From positions 1-64,000 of the forward strand of contig NZ_JAMYJR010000055.1 in the NCBI RefSeq assembly GCF_024137025.1: 64,000 nucleotides of DNA, in the 5' to 3' direction. Under the pieces are notes generated by a model, which saw only the letters and a list, made by a program, of their open reading frames with translations, was not told where the DNA came from and did no database searches. The number at the start of each line of letters is the position of its first letter. The first letter of the stretch is position 1. The DNA is from Paractinoplanes aksuensis (GTDB taxonomy: Bacteria > Actinomycetota > Actinomycetes > Mycobacteriales > Micromonosporaceae). Shown in pieces: positions 1 through 8,774 of the stretch. A program made the translations under genes and the position numbers.

Positions 1-23
1 GACGCCGCCGGACTCAACGTGAA

Positions 24-57
24 CAGTAGGCCCACCCCATGCGGGGTGGGCCTACTG
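24..57. terminator. Strong stem-loop at the left edge
   Basis: A perfect 15-bp inverted repeat (24-38 with 43-57) encloses a 4-base loop. No T-tract follows on the plus strand. It probably ends transcription of a gene to the left; candidate stop codons lie at 20-22 and 27-29, but too little of that gene is present to identify it. Confidence 0.6.
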
Positions 58-415
58 CCGTTTACGCGGCATTTTCAAGGCGGAAAGTCGAAGAGGCGGG
101 GCGCTCGGCCCGCGAATGCGGCGGACCGGCTGACTGCCCTGGAAGTGCCTGCGGAGCCCCACAGCGGGATTCGTAGGGAATGGCTAGGCCGCGAGGTGTG
201 GTGTCGCGGCGGAGCGCACATGTTTCAGCTGGTCGACGAAGTGACCGATCAGATGGTCGGCCAGGACGTCAGCCGGGTAGGCGACGACCAGGGGGTCGGC
301 GCCACTCAGGGAGAGCCGGGCCGGCGTGCGCGTGGTTTCGGAAGAGCGTGGTAGGTCGGCGGTTGAAGGCCCGATGCCGGCCTGTTCGAGCCTTGCGTGG
401 AACAGTAGATACGAG
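58..415. other. Gap with a possible degraded minus-strand coding remnant
   Basis: No intact gene is supported here. On the minus strand, roughly 330 down to 184, one frame reads like natural protein: a stretch ending LVVAYPADVLADHLIGHF then VDQLKHV before a stop. This resembles the end of a condensation or acyltransferase-type domain, but no start or upstream domain is present. It may be a gene remnant; the family is a guess. An imperfectly spaced inverted repeat CTGTTC-N12-GAACAG lies at 382-405. Confidence 0.2.
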
Positions 416-443
416 AATGGGCGCCCTTTGGAGGGCGCCCATT
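416..443. terminator. Terminator of the minus-strand gene at 465-1133
   Basis: A perfect 12-bp stem (416-427 with 432-443) has a 4-base loop. It lies 21 bases past the stop of the leftward gene, with a short T/A-rich edge on both sides, so it may work in both directions. Confidence 0.6.
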
Positions 444-464
444 TGCGTTCGGGAAATGCGGTGA

Positions 465-1133
465 TCAGCGGGATTCGGTGGCGTTGCGGAGGGCCAGCAT
501 CAACGGGGCCGCTTCGGCGGGGGTTCGGTTGTTGAACATGGCCAGGGCCAGGCTGCCGTGGTCGGCCCAGCCGCACACGGTGAGGTCGCCGTCGCTCGAC
601 TTGGTTATGCCGCACTTCATCGTGCCGTCCAAGGGGCCGGGGTCGACCGTTTTGAGCTCGGTCACCGCGCCTTCGCCGTCGGAGATGAGGTTCATGGCGG
701 CGTCCAGGTCTTTGCCCGGGGTCCATAGCAGGCCGGTGCCGGCCAGGAACAGGACGTTCTTGTCAGGGGCCTCTTGGTACACGGCGCCGTAGGTGCGGTC
801 GAGTTCCACCTCGGCGGCCAGGGCCGTGCGCAGGTAGTCGGCCGTGGAGGCGCCCTCTCGCGAGTAGTCGAGGCTCAGGGGACCCACGCTCGGCTGGATC
901 TCGAGCTCCGCGTGCCGCTGGGCGATTATGCGCCAACTGGTGAACCCCAGCATCGCCACCGCCGCCGTCGCGACCGCCAGCAGAATCGCGATCAACACCC
1001 GCCGTACGGGACGCTTGGATTTGGTCTTGGAATCAGCGTCGGTGTCCGGGTCCTCGTCGGAGGAGGCGGGGGGCGGTGTGCCGATGTCAATCGGTTCCCC
1101 GAGGTCGATCGGGTTGGGGCCGGGTTCGGGCAT
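465..1133 (-). CDS. Membrane-anchored hypothetical protein with a C-terminal 'ADHGSLA' motif
   Basis: This 222-residue protein has an acidic disordered head (about 1-40), one transmembrane helix (about 44-67) after a basic cluster, and an outward-facing domain. Near the C terminus are two cysteines about 18 residues apart and the motif VCGWADHGSLA. The same arrangement ends the gene at 19529-20650 (SCG...VCAWADHGSLA), so the two are paralogues. The cysteines could form a disulfide outside the cell. The function is unknown. The ATG start sits exactly 6 bases below a TACGCT hexamer, and no Shine-Dalgarno is needed. The gene is divergent from valS. Confidence 0.85.
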   Translation of the reverse strand: MPEPGPNPIDLGEPIDIGTPPPASSDEDPDTDADSKTKSKRPVRRVLIAILLAVATAAVAMLGFTSWRIIAQRHAELEIQPSVGPLSLDYSREGASTADYLRTALAAEVELDRTYGAVYQEAPDKNVLFLAGTGLLWTPGKDLDAAMNLISDGEGAVTELKTVDPGPLDGTMKCGITKSSDGDLTVCGWADHGSLALAMFNNRTPAEAAPLMLALRNATESR

Positions 1134-1139
1134 TGCAGG

Positions 1140-1145
1140 AGCGTA
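1140..1145 (-). promoter_or_regulatory. -10 element for a leaderless start
   Basis: TACGCT on the minus strand, then six bases, then the ATG at 1133. With a usual +7 transcription start, the mRNA would begin at the start codon. Confidence 0.4.
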
Positions 1146-1189
1146 GCAACGCGAGGCGATGCGAATTCGGGGTTCCGGCGTGGCATCCG

Positions 1190-1195
1190 TAGACT
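1190..1195 (+). promoter_or_regulatory. -10 element for leaderless valS
   Basis: TAGACT, then six bases, then the GTG start of valS. No Shine-Dalgarno lies between. A weak -35-like sequence (TTCGGG) is near 1166-1171. Confidence 0.45.
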
Positions 1196-1201
1196 TGTCG
1201 G

Positions 1202-3829
1202 GTGACCGAGACGACCCAGCCCCGCACCCCCGACAGCCGGCCCACCGGTGGCCTCTCCGCCCAGTACCAGCCGGGCGAGGTAGAGCAGCGGCGGTACGAG
1301 AACTGGGTATCGCAGGGCTACTTCACGGCCGACCCGGCCAGCGACAAGCCCGCGTTCTCGATCGTGATCCCGCCGCCCAACGTGACCGGCTCGCTGCACG
1401 TCGGCCACGCGCTCGACCACACCATCCAGGATGCTCTGTCCCGTCTCAAGCGGATGCAGGGTTTCGAGGTGCTGTGGCTGCCGGGCATGGACCACGCGGG
1501 CATCGCCACCCAGAACGTCGTCGAGCGCCAGCTCGCCGCCGAGCAGCTGTCCCGCCACGACCTCGGCCGCGAGAAGTTCGTCGAGAAGGTGTGGGAGTGG
1601 AAGGCGCAGTCCGGCGGGGCCATCCTCGGGCAGATGCGCCGGCTGGGCGACTCCGTGGACTGGTCGCGCGAGCGGTTCACGATGGACGAGGGCCTGTCCC
1701 GGGCCGTCCAGACGATCTTCAAGCGGCTGTACGAGGACGAGCTGATCTACCGGGCCAACCGGATCATCAACTGGTGCCCGCGCTGCCTGACCGCGCTCAG
1801 CGACATCGAGGTAGAGCACACCGACGACGAGGGTGAGCTGGTCTCGATCCGCTACGGCGAGGGCGAGAACTCGATCGTCGTCGCCACCACCCGGGCCGAG
1901 ACGATGCTGGGCGACACCGCCGTGGCCGTCCACCCCGACGACGAGCGCTACCAGCACCTGATCGGCACCGAGATCGAGCTGCCGCTGACCGGGCGGCGCA
2001 TCCCGATCGTGGCCGACGAGCACGTCGACCCGGCGTTCGGCACCGGCGCGGTCAAGGTGACCCCGGCCCACGACCCCAACGACTTCGAGATCGGCCAGCG
2101 GCACGACCTGCCCAGCATCACCATGATGAACGAGCGGGCCGTGGTCACCACGCACGGTCCGTTCGAGGGGCTCGACCGGTACGAGGCCCGGCCGGCCATC
2201 GTCGCCGCGCTGCGCGAGCAGGGCCGGATCGTCGCCGAGAAGCGGCCGTACCTGCACTCGGTCGGCCACTGCTCGCGCTGCAAGACGACAGTCGAGCCGC
2301 GGCTCTCACTGCAGTGGTTCGTGAAGACCGGCCCCCTGGCCAAGGCGGCCGGTGACGCCGTACGCGATGGTCGTGTCGCCATCGAGCCGGTCGAGCTGTC
2401 CAAGCGCTACTTCGCCTGGGTCGACAACATGCATGACTGGTGCATCTCGCGTCAGCTGTGGTGGGGTCACCGCATCCCGGTCTGGTACGGGCCGGACGGC
2501 GAGGTCGTCTGCGTCGGTCCCGACGAGGAGCCGCCCGCCGGCTTCACCCAGGACGAGGACGTGCTGGACACCTGGTTCTCGTCGGGGCTGTGGCCCTTCT
2601 CGACCATGGGCTGGCCCGACCGTACGCCGGAACTCGAGAAGTTCTATCCGACCAGCGTGCTCGTCACCGGCTACGACATCCTGTTCTTCTGGGTCGCCCG
2701 GATGATGATGTTCGGCCTGTACGCGATGGACGGCGTGCAGCCGTTCAACGTGGTCAACCTGCACGGCATGGTCCGCGACGGGCTCGGCAAGAAGATGTCG
2801 AAGTCGTTCGGCAACGTCGTCGACCCGCTCGACTGGATCGACCGCTACGGCGCCGACGCCACCCGCTTCACGCTGACCCGCGGGGCCAACCCGGGTTCGG
2901 ACGTGCCGATCAGCGAGGAGTGGTGCCAGGGCTCCCGCAACTTCTGCAACAAGCTCTGGAACGCCACCCGCTTCGCGCTGATGAACGGCGCGACCGTCGA
3001 GGGCGACCTGCCGCCGGTCGAGGATCTGTCGGCGATCGACAAGTGGATCCTCTCCCGCCTGCAGCACGTGATCGGCGAGGTCGACGAGCAGTTCAAGGCC
3101 TATGAGTACGCCAAGGTCTGCGACACGCTCTACCACTTCGCCTGGGACGACGTCTGCGACTGGTACCTGGAGCTGTCGAAGCCGGTCCTGGCCGGCGACA
3201 ACAGCGGCCCCTCGAAGAGGGTGCTCGGCCACGTGCTCGACCAGCTGCTGCGCCTGCTGCACCCGGTGATCCCGTTCGTCACCGAAGAGCTGTGGGTCGC
3301 GCTGACCGGCGGCGAGACGCTGGTCCGGGCGGCCTGGCCGGCGGCCGACAAGGGGCTGATCGACGACGCCGCCGAGGAAGAGCTGGCCGCCCTGCAAAAG
3401 GTGGTCACCGAGGTGCGGCGGTTCCGGTCCGACCAGGGCCTCAAGCCGAGCCAGCGGGTGTCGGCGGCGCTCACCGGCCTGGGCAACGTCGGCATCGACA
3501 CGCACGAGCCGCTGATCCGCTCGCTGGCCCGGCTCGACGCGCCCGGCGCCGACTTCACGGCCACGGCGACGCTGGCCGTGTCCGGGGCGATCACGGTCGA
3601 CCTCGACACCCGCGGCACGATCGACGTCGCGGCCGAGCGGGCCCGGCTCGAGAAGGACCGCGCGGCGGCCGAGAAAGAGGCGGCGCAGTGCCGGGCCAAG
3701 CTCGGCAACGAGTCGTTCATCGGCAAGGCGCCCGAACAGGTCGTCACCAAGATCAAAGACCGGCTCGCGACCGCCGAGGCGGATCTCACGCGAATTGCCA
3801 CGGCCCTGGAAGCGTTGCCATCAGCATGA
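1202..3829 (+). CDS. valS: Valine--tRNA ligase
   Basis: Cytoplasmic class I aminoacyl-tRNA synthetase that charges tRNA-Val and edits misactivated threonine. The 875-residue length is usual for the family. HVGH (the HIGH signature) is at residues 66-69 and GKKMSKS is near residue 530. The editing domain lies between them. A C-terminal coiled-coil tail (about 810-870, rich in K/E/A) is typical of ValRS. The GTG start has no Shine-Dalgarno and is placed for leaderless translation. The stop overlaps the folC start (ATGA), so valS and folC are translationally coupled. Confidence 0.98.
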   Translation: MTETTQPRTPDSRPTGGLSAQYQPGEVEQRRYENWVSQGYFTADPASDKPAFSIVIPPPNVTGSLHVGHALDHTIQDALSRLKRMQGFEVLWLPGMDHAGIATQNVVERQLAAEQLSRHDLGREKFVEKVWEWKAQSGGAILGQMRRLGDSVDWSRERFTMDEGLSRAVQTIFKRLYEDELIYRANRIINWCPRCLTALSDIEVEHTDDEGELVSIRYGEGENSIVVATTRAETMLGDTAVAVHPDDERYQHLIGTEIELPLTGRRIPIVADEHVDPAFGTGAVKVTPAHDPNDFEIGQRHDLPSITMMNERAVVTTHGPFEGLDRYEARPAIVAALREQGRIVAEKRPYLHSVGHCSRCKTTVEPRLSLQWFVKTGPLAKAAGDAVRDGRVAIEPVELSKRYFAWVDNMHDWCISRQLWWGHRIPVWYGPDGEVVCVGPDEEPPAGFTQDEDVLDTWFSSGLWPFSTMGWPDRTPELEKFYPTSVLVTGYDILFFWVARMMMFGLYAMDGVQPFNVVNLHGMVRDGLGKKMSKSFGNVVDPLDWIDRYGADATRFTLTRGANPGSDVPISEEWCQGSRNFCNKLWNATRFALMNGATVEGDLPPVEDLSAIDKWILSRLQHVIGEVDEQFKAYEYAKVCDTLYHFAWDDVCDWYLELSKPVLAGDNSGPSKRVLGHVLDQLLRLLHPVIPFVTEELWVALTGGETLVRAAWPAADKGLIDDAAEEELAALQKVVTEVRRFRSDQGLKPSQRVSAALTGLGNVGIDTHEPLIRSLARLDAPGADFTATATLAVSGAITVDLDTRGTIDVAAERARLEKDRAAAEKEAAQCRAKLGNESFIGKAPEQVVTKIKDRLATAEADLTRIATALEALPSA

Positions 3830-5151
3830 GCACTTATGAAGAGGTTGTCACCGCGCTCGACGGGCGCGGTTTCACCCGCATGGCGTTCGACATGCAGAAG
3901 ATCCGCGACCTCATGGACGTGCTCGGCAGCCCGCAGCGTGCCTACCCGGCGATCCACCTGACCGGCACCAACGGCAAGACCAGCACGGCTCGGATGATCG
4001 ACTCGCTGCTGCGGGCGCACGGCCTGCACACCGGCCGGTACACCAGCCCGCACCTCGAGACGGTCCGCGAGCGGATCAGCCTCGACGGCCAGCCGGTCTC
4101 CGAGGAGCAGCTGGCGGCCACCTACGACGAGGTCGCGCCGCTGGCCGAGCTGATCGACGCCCGCAATTCGGAGCCGCTCACCTACTTCGACATGACGACC
4201 GCCATGGCGTACGCGGCCTTCGCCGACGCCCCGGTCGACATCGCCGTCGTCGAGGTGGGTCTGGGCGGCGAGGAGGACGCGACCAACGTCATCGACGCCG
4301 GCATCGCGGTGATGACCCCGATCGGGCTCGACCACACCGAGTGGCTGGGCGACACGATCGAGGACATCGCCTGGGCCAAGGCCGGCATCATCCACAAGGG
4401 CGCCACGGTGATCTCGGCACTGCAGACCGAGGAGGCCATGCGGCCGATCCTCGAGCGCTGCGCCGAGATGGGCGCGACCCTGGCCCGGGAGGGCAGCGAG
4501 TTCGGGGTGGTCGAGCGGACCCAGGCCGTCGGCGGCCAGGTGCTGCGGCTGCAGGGGCTCGGCGGGGTGTACGACGAGGTGTTCCTGCCGCTCTTCGGGG
4601 CGCACCAGGCCCAGAACGCGGCGCTCGCGCTCGCGGCCGTCGAAGCGTTCCTCGGCGCGGGCACGGACCGAATGCTCGAGATCGACCTCGTACGTGAAGG
4701 GTTTGCGCAGGTCGATTCGCCGGGCCGGCTGGAAAGGGTGCGCAGCGCCCCGGCCATTCTGCTCGACGGCGCCCACAATCCGCACGGCATGGCGGCCACG
4801 GTGGCCGCGCTCGAGGAAGAGTTCGCGTTCCGGCACCTGGTCGCGGTGGTGGCCGTGCTCGGCGACAAGGACGTGTCCGGGCTGCTCGACCTGCTCGAGC
4901 CGGTGGCGGCCCGGATCGTGGTCACGCAGAACAGCTCGCCGCGCTCGATGCCGGTGGAAGAGCTGGCCCAGCTGGCGACGGACATCTTCGGCGAGGACAG
5001 GGTGACGGTCACCCACAACATGCCGGACGCGATCGAGGAGGCCGTGGTGATCGCCGAGGAGGACGCGTCCGGCGAGCTCAGCGGCGTCGGCGTGATCATC
5101 ACGGGGTCGGTCGTCACGGTGGCCGACGCGCGGAAGCTGCTGAAGCGATGA
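3826..5151 (+). CDS. folC: Folylpolyglutamate synthase / dihydrofolate synthase
   Basis: Mur-ligase-fold enzyme that adds glutamate to folates (and probably to dihydropteroate) using ATP. The 441 residues match the family. The P-loop TGTNGKTSTAR is near residues 46-56 and the C-terminal-domain motif LDGAHNPHGM near 310-320. The ATG overlaps the valS stop by four bases. A more distal start would run inside valS and was rejected. FolC next to valS is a conserved actinobacterial arrangement. Its stop overlaps the next start in the same ATGA way. Confidence 0.97.
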   Translation: MSTYEEVVTALDGRGFTRMAFDMQKIRDLMDVLGSPQRAYPAIHLTGTNGKTSTARMIDSLLRAHGLHTGRYTSPHLETVRERISLDGQPVSEEQLAATYDEVAPLAELIDARNSEPLTYFDMTTAMAYAAFADAPVDIAVVEVGLGGEEDATNVIDAGIAVMTPIGLDHTEWLGDTIEDIAWAKAGIIHKGATVISALQTEEAMRPILERCAEMGATLAREGSEFGVVERTQAVGGQVLRLQGLGGVYDEVFLPLFGAHQAQNAALALAAVEAFLGAGTDRMLEIDLVREGFAQVDSPGRLERVRSAPAILLDGAHNPHGMAATVAALEEEFAFRHLVAVVAVLGDKDVSGLLDLLEPVAARIVVTQNSSPRSMPVEELAQLATDIFGEDRVTVTHNMPDAIEEAVVIAEEDASGELSGVGVIITGSVVTVADARKLLKR

Positions 5152-5519
5152 CCGAGCCCGAACCGGGCGAACCGGCACCCCCACGGTCCGGGCTCCGCAA
5201 TCCGCAGGCGGCCGTGCGCGGGCTGGGGGCGGGTGCGCTGGTTCTCGAGGCCATCGTTCTGCTGCTCGCCATCCAGCCCATTCGGATCATGGGCGGCGAC
5301 CTCAGCGGGTGGGGCGTCGCGTCGGTGATCGCGCTGGCGGTCGTGGCGATCGCGCTGTCCGGGATGATGCGCCGCGCCTGGGCCTGGAACGCGGGCACCG
5401 CTGTGCAGGTGCTGCTGCTGGCCAGCGGCCTGTTCCACTGGTCGCTGGCCGCCCTCGGCCTGATCTTCGGCGGGGCCTGGGTCTACGCCCTCTACGTGCG
5501 GCGCACGATCCTCGGCTAG
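5148..5519 (+). CDS. DUF4233 small membrane protein
   Basis: A 123-residue protein with a proline-rich cytosolic head (1-25) and three to four hydrophobic segments (about 27-50, 55-75, 82-113). It ends VRRTILG. DUF4233 proteins routinely follow folC in actinobacteria; their function is unknown. The ATG overlaps the folC stop, so it is the third member of the valS-folC operon. Its last codons and stop lie inside the first copy of a 45-bp tandem duplication. Confidence 0.9.
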   Translation: MTEPEPGEPAPPRSGLRNPQAAVRGLGAGALVLEAIVLLLAIQPIRIMGGDLSGWGVASVIALAVVAIALSGMMRRAWAWNAGTAVQVLLLASGLFHWSLAALGLIFGGAWVYALYVRRTILG

Positions 5520-5581
5520 TCGCCGGCCGACGTCCTCTCCGTGCGGCGCACGATCCTCGGCCAGCCGTCGGCCGACGTCTT
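5495..5581 (+). repeat. Tandem duplication of the DUF4233 gene's 3' end
   Basis: Two 42-base copies (5495-5536 and 5540-5581) recur with a 45-base period and about four differences. Copy 1 encodes the last seven residues and the TAG stop. In copy 2 the TAG has become CAG. Both contain a GGCCGACG core that is part of a self-complementary stretch. Confidence 0.85.
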
Positions 5582-5608
5582 TGAAAGGCGCCGGCCGGCG
5601 TCATGTGG

Positions 5609-8215
5609 TCAGCGGATGGCGCGCCACTGGGTGATGGCGATGTTGTGGTCGTCGGGGTCGCGGAACGTGGCCGACCAGAGTTCGAGGCGGTCGCCGCGGT
5701 TGACCGGGCGCGGAGGGTGGACGAACTCCACGCCCTTGGTCTGGAGTTCCTGGTAGACGGCTTCGACGTCGCCGACCTCGAGGTTGAGGTAGATCAGGCG
5801 GCCGGCTTCGCTGGAGAGGTCGTTGACCGTCCGCAGCACCAGGCGGGTGTCGCCGGAGGCCAGCACGGCGCTCCCTTCGCCACTGTCGATCTCGAAGAAG
5901 CCCAGCGTGTCGCGATAGAACGCGGCTGACCGGGCCAGATCGGTGACCAGCACGGTGATGCCGACGCCGTGGATCGCCCCGGCCGGTCCGGGCCGCGCGC
6001 TGGGGTACGCGGTGATCACGTCGGCGGTGCCCTCGTCCGGGTCGGACGGGCCCGCGAGGTCGCCCCACGGTCCGCGGTCCTGGGCGGCAGCGGCCGCAGC
6101 CGCCTCCGCGAGCGCGGCCGCAGCGGGCGACGGCTTGGCCTGGCCCGGACCGGGCGGGGCCGAAACGCTCGGCCCGGGGGCCGAACTGCCGGCAGGCGGG
6201 GCCGCCTGGCTTGAGGCGCTGGTGGGCGCGGCGGGCGGTGGAGTCGCTGGGCTTGAAGCAGCAGCGGCTGGCGGTTCCGGGTGGCGTGCCGCGCTGACTG
6301 TTGTCGCGGGCGGCGGGGCCTCGTAGGAAGTGCTCGAGGATGGGTCCGCCGGAGGGTTGGGGGCGTCGGCCGTCGGCGGTGCTGCTTGGGCCGCCGCGGT
6401 GGTGGGGCGGGGTGCGGGGGTGGAGGTTTCCTCGTCGATGGGGGCCTGCCGGCGGGGCGGGGGGTCGTTGCGGCCGACCTTCTTGACGGCAGCCGCGGCT
6501 GCTGCGACGACGCCGATTGCTCCGGCCAGCAGACCGCCGCTGCCCCCCTTGTCGGAGGGGGCGGCGGCCGCGGCAGTGGCGTCGTGGGCTGCGTTGGACA
6601 TGAAGCGGGTCGACGGGCGTGCCGGGGGCTCGTCGACCGGCGGTGGAGCGATCAAGTCTTCCCGCCGGGCCTCGGCGGCCATGGGGGCGTCCTCCGGGGC
6701 CCGGTCGGGGTCGCCCTCGAGCGGAAGGTCGATCTCGTCGTCCGGGACAGGGCGAGGTGCGGGCGGTGCCTCGGACCGGGCGGCCGCAGGTGGTGGCGAA
6801 TCGGGTTCGGGCGCGGTCGGCGGTGGGGTCGACGGCGGCGGCGCCGTGGGGAACGAGCCGACCGGTGACGGCGTGGCCGGGGTCGACGTCGCCGTGGGCT
6901 CGGGACGCCGGTGCGGCGTCGGCGGCTCGTCGAGCGGGATGTCGGTGTCGAGCGTGTCGTCCGGGTGTGGCTCACGCTGCGAGGGGGCCGGTGGCTCAGC
7001 AGTGGCGGTCGCCGCGCCACCCCCAGGGCGGGGCCGGGGTCGAGGGCTGGGTCGCCGACCAACCGCAGCGGCGCCGGCGGCAGCTCCGGCAGCTGCTCCG
7101 ACCGTCGCGGCCGCGGCCGCTCCGAGCCCGCCGCTTTCAGCGGCCCGCCGCGACTCCTCATCACGCCGCGAGTCGGAGTCGAACGGCGAGTCCGAATCCG
7201 CGGAATCACCGGTCCGTGGCGAGCCGGCGGCGTAGGCAGAACCACCGGCGGGCGGCGAGCCTGCCCCATGCGGCGAATCGTCGGCGTAAGGCGAGTCTTC
7301 ACCGCGGGGCGGGCCGGAGGCGTACGGCGAGTCTTCACCGCGACCTGAGTCGGAGGCGTGCGGCGGGTCCGAGTCGTAGGGGGAGCCGGGGCGGGGTGGG
7401 TCGGTGGCGTAGGGCGAGCTCGCCGCCCGCCGGGGCAGTGGTGACGGGCTCTCGTCGTGGTCGACGAACTCGCCCTCGACCACCTTGCCGGCCGGGGTGT
7501 CGCGGACGACCACCGGGTTCTCCGAGTACTCCTCGGAGTCGAGGTTGGACGGCCCGGGCGCGCCCCCACCCGCCGGCCCCGGCGGCGGGGCGGGTGGCGG
7601 CGGCGAGCTGCCCGGCGGCGGCGGGGGCGGCGGCTCGTCCGGCCCGCGGCCCCACGTGCGGTCGCGGCCCGCCCACGGCGGTGGTTCGACGTCGCCCAGC
7701 AGGTCGGCGTCGAGGTCGGCGTCCGGCTCGTCGTCGAAGTCGGTGACGGTCGGGGGCGGCAGGTCGGCGCTCCGGTCGCGCGGGGCCGCCTCGTCCCAGT
7801 TGATTTTGACTCGGCGCAGGTCGTCGACGTCGACCGTGATGGGCAGGGTGTCGCCGGGCTCGGGCCACTTGACCAGGGGGATGCGGGACTCGTTGATCTC
7901 GATCTCGCGGGTCGGCAGGCCGGGGGCGACGATCACCGCCTGGATGCGGGCCCGGGCGTAGACCGCGGTGGTCATCGGGCGTGGCGTGATCGCCGAGACC
8001 TCGGCCGTGCCGGCCACCCAGGCCCGGGCCCCACGGCGTACGACGTTGACGAGGCCGAGGGCAACCGCCAGGCCGAGCAGGGCCACCCCGAAGATGACCA
8101 CCCCCAGGTTGGACATGCCGAATCCCAGCGCGACCACGAAGACCGCGATCGTGCCCGCGACCGCCGCGACCAGCTTCCGTGCCGGCGCGATCGGACGTCC
8201 GGTCTGGTTTGCCAA
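5609..8215 (-). CDS. Membrane-anchored, disordered-linker VOC (glyoxalase-fold) fusion protein
   Basis: An 868-residue protein. Two transmembrane helices (about 15-33 and 37-57) are followed by a compact domain (about 65-145), then some 600 residues of low-complexity P/A/S/D sequence. This includes repeats of a GEDSPYA type and poly-proline and poly-alanine tracts. A C-terminal VOC/glyoxalase-fold domain (about 750-868) has HGVGITVLVTD and DPDDHNIAITQW. VOC domains are usually small soluble metalloenzymes or drug-binding proteins, so a membrane tether is unusual. The TTG start is chosen because GGGAGG lies six bases upstream; the open frame extends further back without one. The substrate is unknown. 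Confidence 0.8.
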   Translation of the reverse strand: MANQTGRPIAPARKLVAAVAGTIAVFVVALGFGMSNLGVVIFGVALLGLAVALGLVNVVRRGARAWVAGTAEVSAITPRPMTTAVYARARIQAVIVAPGLPTREIEINESRIPLVKWPEPGDTLPITVDVDDLRRVKINWDEAAPRDRSADLPPPTVTDFDDEPDADLDADLLGDVEPPPWAGRDRTWGRGPDEPPPPPPPGSSPPPPAPPPGPAGGGAPGPSNLDSEEYSENPVVVRDTPAGKVVEGEFVDHDESPSPLPRRAASSPYATDPPRPGSPYDSDPPHASDSGRGEDSPYASGPPRGEDSPYADDSPHGAGSPPAGGSAYAAGSPRTGDSADSDSPFDSDSRRDEESRRAAESGGLGAAAAATVGAAAGAAAGAAAVGRRPSPRPRPRPGGGAATATAEPPAPSQREPHPDDTLDTDIPLDEPPTPHRRPEPTATSTPATPSPVGSFPTAPPPSTPPPTAPEPDSPPPAAARSEAPPAPRPVPDDEIDLPLEGDPDRAPEDAPMAAEARREDLIAPPPVDEPPARPSTRFMSNAAHDATAAAAAPSDKGGSGGLLAGAIGVVAAAAAAVKKVGRNDPPPRRQAPIDEETSTPAPRPTTAAAQAAPPTADAPNPPADPSSSTSYEAPPPATTVSAARHPEPPAAAASSPATPPPAAPTSASSQAAPPAGSSAPGPSVSAPPGPGQAKPSPAAAALAEAAAAAAAQDRGPWGDLAGPSDPDEGTADVITAYPSARPGPAGAIHGVGITVLVTDLARSAAFYRDTLGFFEIDSGEGSAVLASGDTRLVLRTVNDLSSEAGRLIYLNLEVGDVEAVYQELQTKGVEFVHPPRPVNRGDRLELWSATFRDPDDHNIAITQWRAIR

Positions 8216-8356
8216 TGTGGACCTCCCGCTCGTACCCGTCAGGTTATTGCCCGGCACATTGTGAGCGAAAGTGCGGTAGTCCCGGCGTTGGCGCTCGGCG
8301 CATTCCCGGTACCGATAGGCTGAAACCGAATCCCTCACCTGTCCTGGAGGAACGTC

Positions 8357-8773
8357 GTGCCCAGCCCCACCGAGCGCTCGCTCGTGCTCGTCAAGCCCGA
8401 TGCGGTCCGTCGCGGACTTCTCGGCGAGATCCTCTCCCGCTTCGAGCGCAAGGGTCTGGTGATCGAGGCGCTCGAGCTGCGCACGATGGATGCCGCGCTG
8501 GCCGACCAGCATTACGCCGACCACGTCGAGAAGGCGTTCTACCCGCCGCTCAAAGAGTTCATGACCTCCGGCCCGCTGGCCGCCCTGGTGCTCTCGGGCG
8601 ACGAGGTGATCGAGGTGGTCCGCGCGATGATCGGCGCGACCGACGGGCGCAAGGCCGCCGCGGGGACGATTCGCGGCGACCTGTCGCTTTCCAACCGGGA
8701 GAACCTGGTGCACGCGTCCGACTCGCCCGAGAGCGCGCAGCGGGAACTCGCCCTCTGGTTCCCCAAGCTCTGA
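8357..8773 (+). CDS. ndk: Nucleoside diphosphate kinase
   Basis: Cytoplasmic enzyme that moves the gamma-phosphate of ATP to other NDPs. The 138 residues are the standard length. The catalytic histidine is His119 in NLVHASDS; many family members have NLVHGSD, so Ala replaces Gly. VKPDAV (12-17) and GDLSLSNRENL are present. The GTG start follows GGAGG by six bases. The 141-base gap to the divergent VOC-fusion gene holds a TTGGCG at 8288-8293 and a TAGGCT at 8316-8321 that may belong to its promoter, but their spacing is not standard. Confidence 0.97.
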   Translation: MPSPTERSLVLVKPDAVRRGLLGEILSRFERKGLVIEALELRTMDAALADQHYADHVEKAFYPPLKEFMTSGPLAALVLSGDEVIEVVRAMIGATDGRKAAAGTIRGDLSLSNRENLVHASDSPESAQRELALWFPKL

Positions 8774-8774
8774 T

